A stretch of 14,311 nt of DNA, from NCBI GenBank assembly GCA_036562265.1, contig DATCKS010000232.1, positions 1 to 14,311 of the forward strand, given 5' to 3'. Numbering within the stretch: position 1 is the stretch's first letter; every line of letters begins with the position of its first letter. The DNA comes from DASVDK01 sp036562265 [NCBI: Thermodesulfobacteriota bacterium]. GTDB lineage: Bacteria > DASVDK01. The notes beneath the pieces were generated by a model. It worked only from the letters and a program-made list of their open reading frames with translations, searched no databases and was not told where the DNA came from. A program made the position numbers and the translations under genes. Below, piece after piece: positions 5,921 to 13,288 of this stretch.

Positions 5921-6597
5921 CGGACGACATCGGCGCCGCCCCGGGTAGCGCGGCGTACTACGACGCGCTCGCCGCGCGCCTCGGCTCGGCGCTCCTGGCC
6001 GACATCCTCGACGACCTCGGCGTGCGGACGAGCGTCATGCGGCACACGATCCGCCCGCTCTTCGACCGCGCCGTCGCCGTGGGGCGCGCGGCGACGATGC
6101 TCGCGGTCGACGTGTACGAGACGCCGGCAGAGCCCTACCGGCACCTCATGGAGGGGCTCGACGCGCTCGAGCCGGGTGCGGTGGTGGTCGTCACGACCAA
6201 CGGGTCGACGCGGGCGGCCCTGTGGGGGGAACTCCTGTCGACGGCCACCGCAAGCCGCGGCGGCCGCGGCGCGGTGCTCGACGGCCTCGCGCGGGACGCG
6301 CGTCGGATCGAGGCGATGGGGTTTCCCGTCTTCAGCACCGGGCTCTCGCCGGCCGACTCGAAGGGCCGCTGCGAGGTGATCGCGCACGGCGTCACGATCG
6401 AGGCGGGAGGCGTCCGCGTGCGGCCGGGGGACCTGGTCTTCGGAGACCGCGACGGCGTGGTCGTCGTGCCGCAGGAACTCGAGGCCGAGGCGGTCCGGCG
6501 AGCCCTCCGGAAGGCGTCCGAGGAGAACAGGGTCCGCGAGGCGCTCCGCGGCGGGATGCCGGTGACCGAGGCCTTCCGCCGCTACGGCGTGCTCTAG
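5917..6597 (+). CDS. RraA-like aldolase / oxoacid decarboxylase
   Basis: A 226-residue member of the RraA / HMG-CHA aldolase superfamily. The key stretch ALWGELLSTATASRGGRG, then AVLDGLARDARRI, holds the substrate- and metal-binding Arg126-Asp127 pair, 20 residues after Glu105. The C-terminal VRPGDLVFGDRDGVVVVP is also typical. Characterised relatives cleave 4-hydroxy-4-methyl-2-oxoglutarate or 4-carboxy-4-hydroxy-2-oxoadipate to pyruvate with a divalent metal and often decarboxylate oxaloacetate. The RNase E-inhibitor role of E. coli RraA is unlikely in a catabolic operon. It starts with ATG in an ATGA overlap with the MlrC-like gene, so it is translationally coupled. Beside a PLP dehydratase/aldolase and a RidA protein, a job on the resulting 2-oxoacid is plausible (inference). 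Confidence 0.9.
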   Translation: MTDDIGAAPGSAAYYDALAARLGSALLADILDDLGVRTSVMRHTIRPLFDRAVAVGRAATMLAVDVYETPAEPYRHLMEGLDALEPGAVVVVTTNGSTRAALWGELLSTATASRGGRGAVLDGLARDARRIEAMGFPVFSTGLSPADSKGRCEVIAHGVTIEAGGVRVRPGDLVFGDRDGVVVVPQELEAEAVRRALRKASEENRVREALRGGMPVTEAFRRYGVL

Positions 6598-6760
6598 GGC
6601 CCGTCGTACGAAGGCCGGTAAGCGGGAGCCGCCGGGCCGTGCCCGACGACGGCCGGCGACCGTCGAACGACCTGACGACGTGGCGCGGCGGGAGGCCCCT
6701 GGCAGAGCGAGAACACGAGACTTTGCAAACGCAGCCCAGGACGGCGGAGGGAGCGACGAC
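6598..6760 (+). other. 163-base gap inside the operon with alternative hairpins
   Basis: No convincing gene was found here. Two mutually exclusive weak stems can be drawn. One is CGGGC-CGT-GCCCG at 6633-6645, extended by a 4-bp outer helix that ends at 6653. The other is CGACGG with CCGTCG at 6647-6652 and 6660-6665. There is no U tract, and no good -35/-10 pair was seen. The gap ends with the strong Shine-Dalgarno run GGAGGGAG at 6746-6753, seven bases before the RidA ATG. Confidence 0.3.
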
Positions 6761-7162
6761 ATGCCGAAGAGCCAGATCACCACGCGCAAGGCGCCGGCGC
6801 CGATGGGGCCCTACTCCCAGGGCCTGCGCGCGGGCGACTTCGTCTACGTGTCCGGCCAGGGGCCGATCGACCCCGAGACCGGACAGGTCAAGGGGACGAC
6901 CGTCGAGGAGCAGACGGCCGCGACGCTCGACAACGTGAAGGCGATCCTCGAGGCGGCCGGCGCGTCGATGGCCGACGTCGTCAAGACCACCTGTCATCTG
7001 GCCGACCTGTCCCACTTCTCGCGGTTCAACGCGGTCTACGAGCGCTACTTCCCGGAGCCGCGGCCGGTCCGGACGACGGTCGGCAGCCAGCTCCTCGGGA
7101 TCCTGGTCGAGGTGGACGTCGTGGCCTACGTCGGCGCAGACGGCGCGAAGGCCGGTCGATAG
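6761..7162 (+). CDS. RidA family (YjgF/YER057c/UK114) enamine/imine deaminase
   Basis: A 133-residue protein, typical of the trimeric RidA family, which hydrolyses reactive enamine/imine products of PLP enzymes, such as 2-aminoacrylate, to the 2-oxoacid and ammonia. Visible signatures are APAPMGPYSQG at 11-21, VYVSGQGPIDPETG at 28-41, and the active-site RPVRTTVG with Arg104 and ILVEVDVVAYV with Glu117, which match the catalytic Arg and Glu of E. coli RidA. ATG at 6761 is chosen because GGAGGGAG lies seven bases before it and homologues begin MxK..I.T; a longer in-frame extension upstream is low-complexity. It sits three bases before the PLP enzyme gene, the enzyme type whose by-products RidA proteins clear. 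Some Rid subfamilies lack this activity, but the catalytic Arg is kept here. Confidence 0.95.
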   Translation: MPKSQITTRKAPAPMGPYSQGLRAGDFVYVSGQGPIDPETGQVKGTTVEEQTAATLDNVKAILEAAGASMADVVKTTCHLADLSHFSRFNAVYERYFPEPRPVRTTVGSQLLGILVEVDVVAYVGADGAKAGR

Positions 7163-7165
7163 CCG

Positions 7166-8272
7166 ATGTCCGCGCTCTTCCCCGAACTCGACACGCCGGC
7201 CCTGGTCGTCGACCTCGCCGTCATGGAGGCGAACCTCGAGCGCATGGCGGCCGAGGCCCGGCGCCGGGGGGTGCGCCTTCGGCCCCACACCAAGACGCAC
7301 AAGGCGCCCTGGATCGCGAAGCGGCAGCTCGAGTACGGGGCGAGCGGCATCACCGTCGCCAAGCTCGGCGAGGCCGAGGTCATGGTCGCGGCCGGGATCC
7401 GCGACATCCTCGTCGCCTACCCGATCGTCGGCGAGCGCAAGCTCGAGCGGCTCGCGGCGCTTGCCGCCGACGCCGACGTGAAGGTCTCGCTCGACTCGGT
7501 CGAGGCGGCCTATGGGGTGTCGGCGGTCGGCCGCCGGATCGGCCGCCGCGTGCCGATCTACCTGGAGATCGACACCGGCCTCGGCCGGGTCGGGGTCCTG
7601 CCGGGGCAGGAGGCGGTCGAACTCGCGCGGGCGATCGCGCGCCTGCCGGGGGTCGAGATCGTCGCGGTGACGTCCCACGGCGGCCACGTCGGCGCGGCCG
7701 AGAGCGAAGAGGCGCTCGAGGCGGCGTCGCGGGCGCAGGCGCGCGTGCTGGTCGAGACGGCCGAGGCGCTCCGCGCCGCGGGGATCGGGGTCGTCGGCGT
7801 GAGCCCCGGCTCGACCCTCACGGCGCGCTTCGACCTCGACACGCCGGGCGTCACCGAGATCCGCCCCGGGACGTACGTCTTCAACGACGCCAACACCGTG
7901 CGCCGGTGGTCGGCGTCGCTCGAGACCTGCGCCGCGTTCGTCGTCGCCACGGTCGTGTCGAGGCCGGCCTCGGATCGCGCGGTCGTGGACGCGGGAAGCA
8001 AGACCTTCAGTTCGGATCGGCCGGTGGGGGGCGACGAGCACGGCTACGGCATCGTCAAGGGGCGGCCGGGACTGGTGCTCACGAGACTCACCGAGGAGCA
8101 CGGGATGCTGCGGGTCACGGGGGCGGCCTCGGATCTGCGCATCGGCGATCGGCTGGCGATCGTCCCGAACCACATCTGCACCGCCGTGAACCTCGCCGAC
8201 GTGCTCTACGGCGTGCGGGACGGTCGGGTGGTCTCGGAAATCGCGGTAGCCGGTCGCGGGAAGCGGACGTGA
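7166..8272 (+). CDS. Fold-type III PLP enzyme, D-serine dehydratase / D-threonine aldolase family
   Basis: A 368-residue protein with an alanine-racemase-like N-terminal barrel. RPHTKTHK at 39-46 holds the Schiff-base Lys (probably Lys43); EIDTGLGRVGV at 134-144, SHGGH at 170-174 and VSPGSTLTA at 212-220 form the PLP-phosphate and substrate region. The C-terminal metal site VPNHICTAVN gives His336 and Cys338. A His-x-Cys zinc pair is known in chicken D-serine dehydratase, while D-threonine aldolases have His-x-Asp. A dehydratase acting on D-serine or D-3-hydroxyaspartate is thus at least as likely as an aldolase. The cytosolic product would be pyruvate or oxaloacetate plus ammonia, or glycine plus an aldehyde. 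It begins three bases after the RidA stop with little ribosome site, suggesting coupling. Confidence 0.92.
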   Translation: MSALFPELDTPALVVDLAVMEANLERMAAEARRRGVRLRPHTKTHKAPWIAKRQLEYGASGITVAKLGEAEVMVAAGIRDILVAYPIVGERKLERLAALAADADVKVSLDSVEAAYGVSAVGRRIGRRVPIYLEIDTGLGRVGVLPGQEAVELARAIARLPGVEIVAVTSHGGHVGAAESEEALEAASRAQARVLVETAEALRAAGIGVVGVSPGSTLTARFDLDTPGVTEIRPGTYVFNDANTVRRWSASLETCAAFVVATVVSRPASDRAVVDAGSKTFSSDRPVGGDEHGYGIVKGRPGLVLTRLTEEHGMLRVTGAASDLRIGDRLAIVPNHICTAVNLADVLYGVRDGRVVSEIAVAGRGKRT

Positions 8273-8298
8273 ACCGCTGGTCACGGAGGAGGTGTCGT

Positions 8299-9846
8299 AT
8301 GCGGAGGATCGCGATCGGAGCGCTCCTGCTCGCCCTGGGCCTGTCCGTCGTCGGCCCGCGCTGGGCGGACGCGCAGGAGGGGAAGCGGGGAGGGACGCTG
8401 CGCGTGGCGACCATCGGCGAGCCGCCGGGGCTCGACACGATGCTGCCCTACGGCATCCTGGCGCAGCACATCGGCAAGCACGTCTTCGAGAACCTCTTCA
8501 CCTTCGACGCCAACTGGCGTCCGGTGCCGATGCTGGCCGAGAGCTACACGACGAGCGCCGACGGCAAGGTCTACACGATCAGGCTCCGCCGCGGCGTCCG
8601 GTTCCACGACGGGTCGGCCTTCGACGCGGCCGACGTGGTCGCCTCGCTCGAGCGCTGGGTGCAGGTCGAGAGCACGGCCAAGTCGCTCCTGGCGCCGAAC
8701 CTCGAGTCGATCCGGGCGGTCGACCCGCAGACGGTCGAGGTGAAGCTCAAGGCCCCCTCGTGGGTCCTGATCTACATGCTCGCCGCCGACGCGGCGCCCG
8801 TGTACCCGTCGGAGCTGGTGCAGAAGTTCGGCAACCAGCCGATCAAGGAGTACGTCGGCACCGGGCCGTATCGCTTCGTGCAGTGGCTCCCCGACCGGCA
8901 CATCGAGCTGGCCCGCTTCGACGGCTACGCCGCTCGCAACGAGTCGCCGAGCGGCTTCGCCGGCAAGCGGGTCGCCTACCACGACACGATCCGCTTCGTC
9001 CCGGTCCCGGACGTGTCGGTGCGCGTGGCGGGCGTGCAGTCGGGGCAGTACGACGTGGCGCTCGACGTCAACCCCGACATGTACCAGACCCTCAAGGACG
9101 ACCAGCGGGTCCGCTCCCTCCTGATCCGCCCCTTCGGGTGGCCGTTCTTCGCGATGAACAAGGCGCAGGGGCTCTTCGCCGACGTGCGGCTCAGGCGGGC
9201 GTTCCTCGCCGCGCTCGACATGGACCAGCTCATGGCGGCGGGCTTCGGCGACCCGGCGCTCTACGCCGTGAACGGCAGCATCTATCCGAAGGAGATCGCC
9301 GACTGGTACACGACGGCCGGCACCGAGCCGTACAACCAGAAGGCGACGGCCCGCGCGAAGCAGCTCCTCGCGGAGGCCGGGTACGACGGCAAGCCGCTCC
9401 GGATCATCACGAGCCGGCAGTACGACTTCCTCTACAAGATCAGCCTCGTGGCGGCGCAACAGGCGCGCGCGGCCGGCTTCAACGTCGACCTCCAGGTGGT
9501 CGAGTGGGCGACGCTCGTCGAGCGGCGCCAGAAGCCGGATCAGTACGAGATCTTCGTGACGTTCAACTCCATGTCGCCGGCGCCGCCGCTCTACCAGCTC
9601 TGGCTCTTCGAGTTCTGGCCCGGCTGGTGGAAGAACGAGGAGAAGGACCGGCTCCTCGCGCGGTTCGGCGCCGCCACGGACCCTGCTATCCGTGCGGAGA
9701 TCTGGAGGAACATCCAGGCGCTCATCTGGAGCGAGGTGCCGATCGTCAAGGTGGGCGACTTCTTCGGCTACGCCCTCGCGTCGCCGAAGCTCGAGGGCGT
9801 GCAGGAGACCTACACGATGCCCTTCTGGAACACCTGGACCAGGTAG
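8299..9846 (+). CDS. ABC transporter substrate-binding protein, dipeptide/oligopeptide type (SBP_bac_5)
   Basis: A 515-residue exported binding protein, normal length for DppA/OppA-type proteins. The signal peptide is residues 1 to about 25: MRRI, a hydrophobic core IGALLLALGLSVVG, and a likely signal peptidase I cut after ADA; there is no lipobox Cys. The mature start GGTLRVATIGEPPGLD, then RLRRGVRFHDGSAFDAADVVASLERW and YVGTGPYRFVQW are the classical family signatures. It should capture peptides, N-acyl amino acids or similar small amides in the periplasm and deliver them to the two permeases. The ligand cannot be read from the sequence. GGAGGAGG at 8285-8292 lies six bases before the ATG, one of the strongest ribosome sites here, as expected for an abundant component. 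A stem-loop follows the stop. Confidence 0.95.
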   Translation: MRRIAIGALLLALGLSVVGPRWADAQEGKRGGTLRVATIGEPPGLDTMLPYGILAQHIGKHVFENLFTFDANWRPVPMLAESYTTSADGKVYTIRLRRGVRFHDGSAFDAADVVASLERWVQVESTAKSLLAPNLESIRAVDPQTVEVKLKAPSWVLIYMLAADAAPVYPSELVQKFGNQPIKEYVGTGPYRFVQWLPDRHIELARFDGYAARNESPSGFAGKRVAYHDTIRFVPVPDVSVRVAGVQSGQYDVALDVNPDMYQTLKDDQRVRSLLIRPFGWPFFAMNKAQGLFADVRLRRAFLAALDMDQLMAAGFGDPALYAVNGSIYPKEIADWYTTAGTEPYNQKATARAKQLLAEAGYDGKPLRIITSRQYDFLYKISLVAAQQARAAGFNVDLQVVEWATLVERRQKPDQYEIFVTFNSMSPAPPLYQLWLFEFWPGWWKNEEKDRLLARFGAATDPAIRAEIWRNIQALIWSEVPIVKVGDFFGYALASPKLEGVQETYTMPFWNTWTR

Positions 9847-9863
9847 GGCCGAGTGAGTGGCGT

Positions 9864-9890
9864 CGGGGGCCGGCCTCTGGCCGGCCCCCG
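9864..9890 (+). promoter_or_regulatory. 12-bp intergenic stem-loop between binding protein and permease
   Basis: CGGGGGCCGGCC (9864-9875) pairs perfectly with GGCCGGCCCCCG (9879-9890) around a TCT loop, inside the 63-base gap. It starts 17 bases after the stop of the binding-protein gene. There is no U tract, so full termination is unlikely. Stem-loops at this place in ABC operons are known to stabilise the upstream message or cause partial termination, so that more binding protein than permease is made. Confidence 0.7.
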
Positions 9891-9909
9891 CGCCCGACCC
9901 GAGGGCGGC

Positions 9910-10857
9910 ATGTCCCGATACGTTCTCCGGCGACTCCTCTCCGCGGTGCCCGTCGTCGTGCTGGTCGCGGTCATCGTCTTCGTCGCGGTCCAGCTCGCCC
10001 CGGGCGATCCGGTGCTCGTGATGCTCGGCTCGGACGCGCGCCCCGAGGTGATCGAGTCGATGCGGCGCGACCTCGGGCTCGACCGGCCGATCCACGTCCA
10101 GTTCCTCGCCTGGGTGGGGCGCGCCCTCACCGGGGACCTCGGGCGCTCGCTCTTCCTCGACCGGCCGGTGACCACGGCCATCGCCGAGCGGCTCGAGCCG
10201 ACGGTGCTCCTGACCTTCGGCGCGGTGGCGGTGGCGATCGCGATCGGCGTGCCGGCCGGCATCCTCTCCGCCGTCCGCAAGGGGGGCCTCGTCGACCAGG
10301 CCTTCATGCTCCTCGCCCTCTCGGGCGTCTCGGTTCCCGAGTTCTGGCTCGCCCTGAACCTCGTCGTCGTCTTCGGCGTCGACCTCCGCTGGTTCCCGGT
10401 CGCGGGCTACGTGCCGATCGCCGAAGGGGGCCTCCTCGCGGCGCTCCGGTGCCTCGTCATGCCGGCCTTCGCCGTCGGCTTCGTCCAGTCGGCCTTGATC
10501 GCCCGGATGACGCGGGGGGCGATGATCGAGGTGCTCTCGCAGGACTACGTCCGCACGGCGCGGGCCAAGGGGGTCAGCGCGTTCGGCGTCGTCGCGAAGC
10601 ACGCGTTCCGCAACGTCCTGGTCTCGGTCGTCACGGTCGTCGGCCTCGTCTTCGCCCTGGCGCTCGGCGGCGCCATCGTGGTCGAGACGGTGTTCAACAT
10701 CCCGGGGATCGGGCGCCTGCTCGTCGAGTCGGTGCTCAGGCGCGACTACACCCTGATCCAGGGGGTGGTCCTCTACATCGCCGTCGCCTACGTCCTCTTC
10801 AACCTGCTGGTCGACGTGCTCTACGTCTACATCGACCCGCGCGTGAGGTACGGATGA
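9910..10857 (+). CDS. ABC transporter permease, DppB/OppB type
   Basis: A 315-residue inner-membrane permease. It opens with the family-typical MSRYVLRRLLSAVPVVVLV and first membrane segment, then LAPGDPV and MRRDLGLDRPIHVQFLAWVG in the external region. About five further membrane segments follow. The EAA loop that contacts the ATPase is YVRTARAKGVSAFGVVAKHA, at about 213-232, and NIPGIGRLLVESVLRRDY follows. It forms the channel with the DppC-like partner. ATG at 9910 is chosen because GAGGG lies four bases before it and homologues begin here; an in-frame upstream extension would run through the stem-loop. It overlaps the next gene by ATGA. No ATP-binding subunit is encoded in the window. Confidence 0.95.
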   Translation: MSRYVLRRLLSAVPVVVLVAVIVFVAVQLAPGDPVLVMLGSDARPEVIESMRRDLGLDRPIHVQFLAWVGRALTGDLGRSLFLDRPVTTAIAERLEPTVLLTFGAVAVAIAIGVPAGILSAVRKGGLVDQAFMLLALSGVSVPEFWLALNLVVVFGVDLRWFPVAGYVPIAEGGLLAALRCLVMPAFAVGFVQSALIARMTRGAMIEVLSQDYVRTARAKGVSAFGVVAKHAFRNVLVSVVTVVGLVFALALGGAIVVETVFNIPGIGRLLVESVLRRDYTLIQGVVLYIAVAYVLFNLLVDVLYVYIDPRVRYG

Positions 10858-11705
10858 CGGGCCGGGCCGCGGCCGTGATGGGCGCCCTCGGCAGGCGGCC
10901 GAGCAGCCTCGTGGGGAGCGTCGCGGTCCTCGTGATGCTCGTCGTCGCGCTCGCCGCCCCCTGGCTGCCGATCCCGGGGCCGAACGACCTCGACGTGGTG
11001 AACCGCCTCAAGGCGCCCGGCGCGGGCCACTGGTTCGGCACCGACGACCTCGGCCGCGACGTGCTCTCCCGCGTGGTGTACGGCGCCAGGGTGTCGCTCC
11101 TCGTCGGCTTCCTCGTGAGCGGGTTCGCGCTGGTGGCGGGCGGCCTCGTCGGGCTCGTGGGGGGCTACTACTCCCGCCTGGACAACGTGCTCATGCGGCT
11201 CATGGACGGGTTCATGGCGTTCCCGAACATCGTCCTCGCGATCCTGCTCATGGCGATGCTCGGCGCGAGCGTCACCGGCATCGTCGTGGCGCTCGGCATC
11301 ACCTACGCCCCGCGGATGGCGCGCGTCGTGCGGAGCGCCGTGCTCGTCGTCCGGGAGGCGACCTACGTCGAGTCGGCGAGGGCCATCGGCTCGACCGACC
11401 GGAGCATCATCGCCCGCTACGTGACGCCGAACTGCATCTCGCCCATCGTCGTGCAGTGGACGTTCATCTTCGCCTACGCGATCCTCGGCGAGGCGAGCCT
11501 CTCCTTCCTCGGCATCGGTGTGCCGCCCGAGGTGCCGACCTGGGGGACGATCCTCAGCGAGGGGCGGGCGTACATCGGCCGGGCGCTCTGGATGACCCTC
11601 TTCCCCGGGCTCGCCATCTTCTGGACCGTGCTCGGGCTCAACCTCCTCGGAGACGGCGTGCGCGACTCGCTCGATCCCTACATGCGCAAGGCGGTTGGGC
11701 TGTGA
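10854..11705 (+). CDS. ABC transporter permease, DppC/OppC type
   Basis: A 283-residue inner-membrane permease and partner of the DppB-like protein. The N-terminal segment LVGSVAVLVMLVVALAAPWL is followed by the very typical HWFGTDDLGRDVLSRVVYGARVS region at about 59-81. Further membrane segments and the EAA loop YVESARAIGSTDRSIIARYV (171-190) follow, then LGEASLSFLGIGVPP at 211-225 and PTWGTILSEGR. The C-terminus GLNLLGDGVRDSLDP is the family hallmark. The start ATG overlaps the previous stop (ATGA), and the stop overlaps the next GTG start (GTGA), so translation of three genes is coupled. As with its partner, the substrate follows from the operon context, not from the sequence. Confidence 0.95.
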   Translation: MTGRAAAVMGALGRRPSSLVGSVAVLVMLVVALAAPWLPIPGPNDLDVVNRLKAPGAGHWFGTDDLGRDVLSRVVYGARVSLLVGFLVSGFALVAGGLVGLVGGYYSRLDNVLMRLMDGFMAFPNIVLAILLMAMLGASVTGIVVALGITYAPRMARVVRSAVLVVREATYVESARAIGSTDRSIIARYVTPNCISPIVVQWTFIFAYAILGEASLSFLGIGVPPEVPTWGTILSEGRAYIGRALWMTLFPGLAIFWTVLGLNLLGDGVRDSLDPYMRKAVGL

Positions 11706-13288
11706 CGACCACCCTCGTACGCGGCGCGACCGTGGTCGACGGAACGGGGTCGCCGCCCCGGCGAGCCGACATCCTCGTCCGCGGCGACCGGATCGCCGAC
11801 GTGGGGCTCTGGGAGCGGGTGGAGGCGGGGAGCGTCGTCGATGCCGACGGCCTCGTCGCCACGCCCGGCTTCATCGACACCCACTTCCATGGCGACCTCT
11901 CCCTCTTCGCCGACCCGATCCACGCCTGTACGCTCAGGCAGGGCGTGACGACGGTGATCCTCGGCCAGGACGGGCTCTCGTACGCGCCGCTCGGCCCGGC
12001 CAACCTCGACCTCTGGCGCCGGTACCTCGTCGGCCTCAACGGCAAGCCGGACGTCGAGGCGCGCTGGTCGTCGGTCGCCGAGTACCGGCGCGCGCTCGAC
12101 CGCCGCGTGGCGGTGAACACCGCGTACGCCGTCCCGCACGCGGCGCTCAGGCTCGAGACGGTGGGGTTCCGGAACGTGCCGCTCGAGGGCGCCATGCTCG
12201 ACCGCGCGCGGGCGCTCCTCGAGCGCGGCTTCGAGGAGGGCGCCGTCGCCTTCTCGACCGGCCTCAGCTACTTCCCGAACGCGTACGCCGACACGCGCGA
12301 ACTCGTCGCGCTCTGCCGCGTGGCGGCCCATGCGGGGCGGCCCTACGTCACGCACGTCCGCACCGTCTTCGACGTCCCGCCGGCCGACTGGCTCCTCGCG
12401 GGCCTCGAGGAGGCGCTCGAGATCGGCCGGCAGAGCGGCGTCGCGGTCCACGTCTCCCACTTCGGCCCCAAGCCGTGGCGCTACGAGAGCCCCGACGCGC
12501 TCACCGCGCCGGTGGACCGGGCGAAGGCGGACGGCGTGGACGTCACGCTCGAGCTCTACCCGTACCCGGCGGGGAACACGTTCGCGCTCATCTACCTGCC
12601 GCCCTTCGCGCACGAGGGGGGGCCGGACGCGCTCCTCGCCCGGATCCGCTCGGGCGAGCGCCGCAAGGAGATGCTCGCCGGCATCGAGGCCAACACCATA
12701 CGCCCGCACGGCGCGACGCTGGCCTACCTCCCGAGCGGCCGCAACCGGCGGTACCTCGGCCGGACGATCGACGAGGTGGCGCGCGACCGCGGCCTGTCGG
12801 TGGCCGAGGCGGTCCTCGCCCTGCTCGACGAGGAGGACCTCGCGGTCGGGTGCCGCGACGCCGTGCCGCCGATGGACGACGGGTGGCGGCGCTTCGACGC
12901 GGAGCTGATGCACCTCCTCGCGCGGGGCGACTACACGATCGGCAGCGACGCCATCCCGGCGGCCGAGTTCCCGCACCCGCGCACGTACGGCGCCTTCCCC
13001 CGCGTGCTGCGGGTGGGACGGGAGACGGGCGGGCTGCCGCTCGAGCGTCTGGTGCACCTCATGACCGGCCTGCCGGCCGCGCGGTTCGGCCTCACGGGGC
13101 GTGGCCGCATCGCGCCGGGGGCCTTCGCCGACCTCGTCCTCCTCGAGGCGGATCGCGTCGCCGATCGATCGACCTACGACGAGCCGACGGCCGCGCCGGT
13201 CGGCGTGCGGCACGTCATGGTGAACGGCGAGTGGGTCCTGCGCGACGGCGAGCCGACCGGACGCCGGCCGGGCCGGAGCGTGCCGTGA
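11702..13288 (+). CDS. D-aminoacylase family amidohydrolase (N-acyl-D-amino-acid deacylase)
   Basis: A 528-residue amidohydrolase with an N-terminal beta-sandwich part (TLVRGATVVDGTG), a TIM barrel and a C-terminal GRIAPGAFADLVLLE segment. Metal ligands read as HFH (His61, His63), His218 in VTHVRT, His253 in VSHFG and Asp416 in IGSDAIP. PHPRTYGAFPRVL at 425-437 is typical of the D-aminoacylase group. Where Alcaligenes D-aminoacylase has its metal-bridging Cys in GNCG, this protein has GQDG (Asp90). Family members remove acyl groups from N-acyl-D-amino acids; related ones act on other N-acyl or cyclic amides. The GTG start at 11702 overlaps the permease stop (GTGA), and the stop overlaps the M20 start the same way. 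No signal peptide is seen, so it should act in the cytosol after import. Confidence 0.9.
   Translation: MTTTLVRGATVVDGTGSPPRRADILVRGDRIADVGLWERVEAGSVVDADGLVATPGFIDTHFHGDLSLFADPIHACTLRQGVTTVILGQDGLSYAPLGPANLDLWRRYLVGLNGKPDVEARWSSVAEYRRALDRRVAVNTAYAVPHAALRLETVGFRNVPLEGAMLDRARALLERGFEEGAVAFSTGLSYFPNAYADTRELVALCRVAAHAGRPYVTHVRTVFDVPPADWLLAGLEEALEIGRQSGVAVHVSHFGPKPWRYESPDALTAPVDRAKADGVDVTLELYPYPAGNTFALIYLPPFAHEGGPDALLARIRSGERRKEMLAGIEANTIRPHGATLAYLPSGRNRRYLGRTIDEVARDRGLSVAEAVLALLDEEDLAVGCRDAVPPMDDGWRRFDAELMHLLARGDYTIGSDAIPAAEFPHPRTYGAFPRVLRVGRETGGLPLERLVHLMTGLPAARFGLTGRGRIAPGAFADLVLLEADRVADRSTYDEPTAAPVGVRHVMVNGEWVLRDGEPTGRRPGRSVP

Noticed and set aside
6604-6611. TCGTACGA palindrome in the operon gap
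   Set aside because: An 8-base palindrome alone is expected by chance, and no second half-site or promoter is near it.
6392-8284. 630-codon minus-strand open frame opposite the RraA, RidA and PLP enzyme genes
   Set aside because: Low-complexity Arg/Asp-rich translation; the plus strand carries three well-recognised proteins with ribosome sites or coupling.
8281-10602. 773-codon minus-strand open frame across the binding protein and first permease
   Set aside because: It spans two real plus-strand genes and the gap between them, has an Arg/Asp/His-biased composition and no recognisable domain.
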